A stretch of 7,803 nucleotides of DNA from an uncultured Paraglaciecola sp. GTDB taxonomy: Bacteria; Pseudomonadota; Gammaproteobacteria; Enterobacterales; Alteromonadaceae. Shown one piece after another: positions 6,171 through 7,803 of this stretch. The first letter of the stretch is position 1. Each line of letters begins with the position of its first letter. The stretch spans positions 1 through 7,803 of the forward strand of contig CAJQKX010000834.1 in NCBI GenBank assembly GCA_905479025.1, given 5' to 3'. The notes beneath the pieces were generated by a model. That model had not been told where the DNA came from, did no database searches, and saw nothing but the letters and a program-made list of their open reading frames with translations. Position numbers and translations under genes: made by a program.

Positions 6171-7012
6171 GAAACTACACGCCTTTAACCAATAATTTAT
6201 TACAAATGACTGCTCACCGTTTATAAATTAGACACACATGCATAAAGATCATACTAAGTGGCTAGTTTAATTCTATTGTATATTCTTTTAGTTGTCTTTT
6301 TCACGCATCCCTTAAAGTATATAGACGCCCTCGCCCCTATAGCAAAATTAAAAATATGGCAAAAGAAAAAATGGGCGTCTACGAGTCAGAGTTATGGGGT
6401 TGCCTCATATTAAAAACGACACTAGTTGCATATAATCTCCACAGTATTCACACCAAGGTCGAAAAATAGTTAATGAGTGGTTTAGGCGTCTCAATAATCA
6501 AGGTATTAAATTAACAATCTTGCTCTAAAAATTTGACCTAAGTACAGGATCCAAGAAATGAATTTATTGACACAACAATATTTAACGTCTGCCATGATAT
6601 CTGTAATTTTTGGCATAAAATATATGACGGCTTCACCCAAGAGTAAAAGGAACGATGCGTACCGTTTCGAAATAGTTACGGCAAAGCCAACCACTGAAAA
6701 GTGTACACCACACATAAACTGTTGGAGAAAAGGCAATCCTATTTTAACCTATCATTATTAAAACGATTCAACACAATTGTTAAATATCTCTTTTATTCAG
6801 TATTTTAGACGTCGCAGTTTAAACAGTATCACATTCAATCTAATAGCCAATCAGGAGGCCAATTACTTGAAAGAAAACAAGCCGGCTTTTGATATTATTG
6901 ACATAAATAGAAATGCTTTGGTTGTTGCTAAAACCGCTTTAAAGTTAGGAAGCTTATGAAAAATTTAATCACTTACTCAAGGCGCGTAAATGTAGTGTCG
7001 TTTGCAATATTA
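6171..7012. other. Long intergenic region with no convincing gene
   Basis: About 840 bases between the operon promoter and the peptidase terminator. All frames are interrupted often and the sequence is A/T-rich. Short plus-strand frames exist at 6356-6469 (37 codons), 6433-6528 without its own clear start (ending VNEWFRRLNNQGIKL), 6558-6761 (67 codons) and 6777-6959. None has a recognisable domain. The 3' part of the last (PAFDIIDINRNALVVAKTAL) looks more protein-like than chance and follows a good AGGAGG at 6853-6858, 8 bases before a TTG at 6867. The stretch also holds the inverted repeat at 6322-6381. It may be the remains of a decayed gene or element, or plain spacer. Confidence 0.5.
6322..6381. 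repeat. Inverted repeat TAGACGCCC / GGGCGTCTA
   Basis: TAGACGCCC at 6322-6330 is the exact reverse complement of GGGCGTCTA at 6373-6381, with 42 bases between. The core GGCGTCT appears once more at 6485-6491. The GC-rich arms stand out in A/T-rich surroundings. They could be ends of a lost small element, a regulator site pair or a long-loop RNA hairpin; none of these is established. Confidence 0.5.
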
Positions 7013-7055
7013 TAAAAATCGTTCCCGCGATACTGCGCGAGAACGTAACTTTTTT
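7013..7055 (-). terminator. Rho-independent terminator after the S9 peptidase gene
   Basis: Arms 7021-7029 (GTTCCCGCG) and 7036-7044 (CGCGAGAAC) form a 9-bp stem, with one G-U pair on the minus-strand RNA, around a 6-base loop. On the minus strand it is followed by GATTTTTATA, and it lies about 40 bases past the peptidase stop. A T-run at 7050-7055 lets it work on the plus strand as well. Confidence 0.9.
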
Positions 7056-7082
7056 AAATTTTAGAAATTTATACGTAAGCTG

Positions 7083-7803
7083 TTATTTAAGATTTTTCGC
7101 AAAAAAACCTTCCATCGCTCGATAAAAATCAAACTTATTTTTATCTTGTTGATAACCATGACCTTCATCTCTTATCATAGATTGGTAGGGCTTCCCAATG
7201 CGTTTTAAATTATCACTCAGTACATCATACTGATCCATAGGAACACGCACGTCTTCTCGGCCATGGGCAATAAACAATTCGGCTTTTATCCTTTCAACAT
7301 TCAATGCCGGTGAAAATTCAGTCAGTAGGTCTTTATCCATTCCCAGCACCCGGTCTAAAAATTTCCGGCCACTTTTACGGTCAACTATGTCACCAGATTT
7401 CTTCATTTCGTGAAGTGAATACACACCTACATAACCAATTGCACACTTATACAAGTCTGGTTCACGCACCACACTCTGTAAGGTTCCGTAACCGCCATAT
7501 GACCCACCATAGACACACATACGCTCTTTGTCAGCGTAGCCATTGTCTACCATCCACATAGTGGCATCGGTCATATCATTAATCATTTTTCCGCCCCACT
7601 CCTTGTAACCAGAACGCTCGAATGCTTTGCCGTAACCACCAGACCCTCTGAAGTTTACGCTAACGACAGCATAGCCTCGACTAGCCAAAAATTGAGCTTC
7701 TCTATTCCATCCCCAATAATCACGTGGACCATGAGGGCCACCGTGTATAATTTGTATCATGGGGAACGGTGCTTCACCGTAAGTTGGGAGTACCATATAA
7801 CCG
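7083..7803 (-). CDS. S9 family prolyl-oligopeptidase-type serine peptidase, C-terminal part
   Basis: The frame is open to the window edge, so the N-terminal part (normally a beta-propeller in this family) is missing; about 240 residues of the alpha/beta-hydrolase domain remain. Counting from the Met at 7796, which is internal and probably not the real start, the oxyanion-side motif IIHGGPHGP is at 16-24. The nucleophile Ser99 lies in YGGSYGGYG, Asp182 in HGREDVRVP and His213 in DEGHGY, so the triad is complete. NFRGSGGYGKAF (48-59) is also typical of S9C acylaminoacyl-peptidase-like enzymes, which cleave short peptides. No signal peptide can be judged. The gene has its own terminator and is separated from the TonB operon by about 1 kb, so a functional link is not implied. 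Confidence 0.95.
   Translation of the reverse strand, partial: GYMVLPTYGEAPFPMIQIIHGGPHGPRDYWGWNREAQFLASRGYAVVSVNFRGSGGYGKAFERSGYKEWGGKMINDMTDATMWMVDNGYADKERMCVYGGSYGGYGTLQSVVREPDLYKCAIGYVGVYSLHEMKKSGDIVDRKSGRKFLDRVLGMDKDLLTEFSPALNVERIKAELFIAHGREDVRVPMDQYDVLSDNLKRIGKPYQSMIRDEGHGYQQDKNKFDFYRAMEGFFAKNLK

Noticed and set aside
6187..6207. A/T-rich partial palindrome near AATAATTTATTAC as a Fur box
   Set aside because: Only about 8 of 14 informative positions fit the TGATAATnATTATCA core and it lies upstream of the -35; this is no better than chance in A/T-rich DNA.
6356..6469. 37-codon plus-strand ORF starting MAKEKMGVYE
   Set aside because: No Shine-Dalgarno and no recognisable family, and it runs through one arm of the inverted repeat; mentioned only as part of the spacer.
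6506..6736. 76-codon minus-strand ORF
   Set aside because: Its composition is what reversed A/T-rich spacer gives, with no domain or good Shine-Dalgarno, and it overlaps an equally weak plus-strand frame.
7304..7561. 85-codon plus-strand ORF
   Set aside because: It is antisense to the catalytic domain of the S9 peptidase, whose triad is intact.

Overview
The window comes from an AT-rich gammaproteobacterial chromosome. The gene set (a TtpC-type TonB2 operon flanked by DUF3450 and TPR genes, with an S9C peptidase nearby) points to a marine Alteromonadales or Vibrio-like relative such as the Colwellia, Shewanella, Alteromonas or Pseudoalteromonas lineages. This placement is inferred from gene content and protein style; no search was run. 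All supported genes lie on the minus strand, so the natural reading order runs from high to low coordinates.

Right edge (7083-7803): the C-terminal catalytic half of an S9 prolyl-oligopeptidase-family serine peptidase, with Ser, Asp and His all visible. It ends at a strong hairpin terminator (7013-7055). Next comes about 1 kb (6171-7012) without a convincing gene, holding an inverted repeat and a few short ORF fragments. A sigma70-like promoter facing the operon sits near 6141-6170, followed by a leader carrying a 9-bp direct repeat.

Centre (1070-6016): a six-gene, tightly packed operon in the order DUF3450 protein, TtpC-like long ExbB/TolQ protein, short ExbB, ExbD, TonB, secreted TPR protein. 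The junctions run from 12 bases to a 1-base overlap, and the whole ends at a hairpin terminator (1043-1066). This is the TonB2-type energy-transduction layout characterised in Vibrio. ExbB and ExbD form a proton-driven inner-membrane motor, TonB carries the energy to outer-membrane TonB-dependent receptors, and TtpC is an additional required component. The DUF3450 and TPR proteins both carry signal peptides and are co-transcribed by position; their roles are not settled, but the layout implies periplasmic accessory functions.

Left edge (1-954): the N-terminal 318 residues of a multi-spanning membrane protein of the fused membrane/spermidine-synthase-like family. The gene is cut by the window edge, so its catalytic-type C-terminal domain is not visible.

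No rRNA, tRNA, CRISPR array or intact mobile element was seen. The most interesting biology is the expanded TonB2 operon with two different ExbB/TolQ-family subunits. It is a known type of system with poorly defined partners, not a wholly new one.
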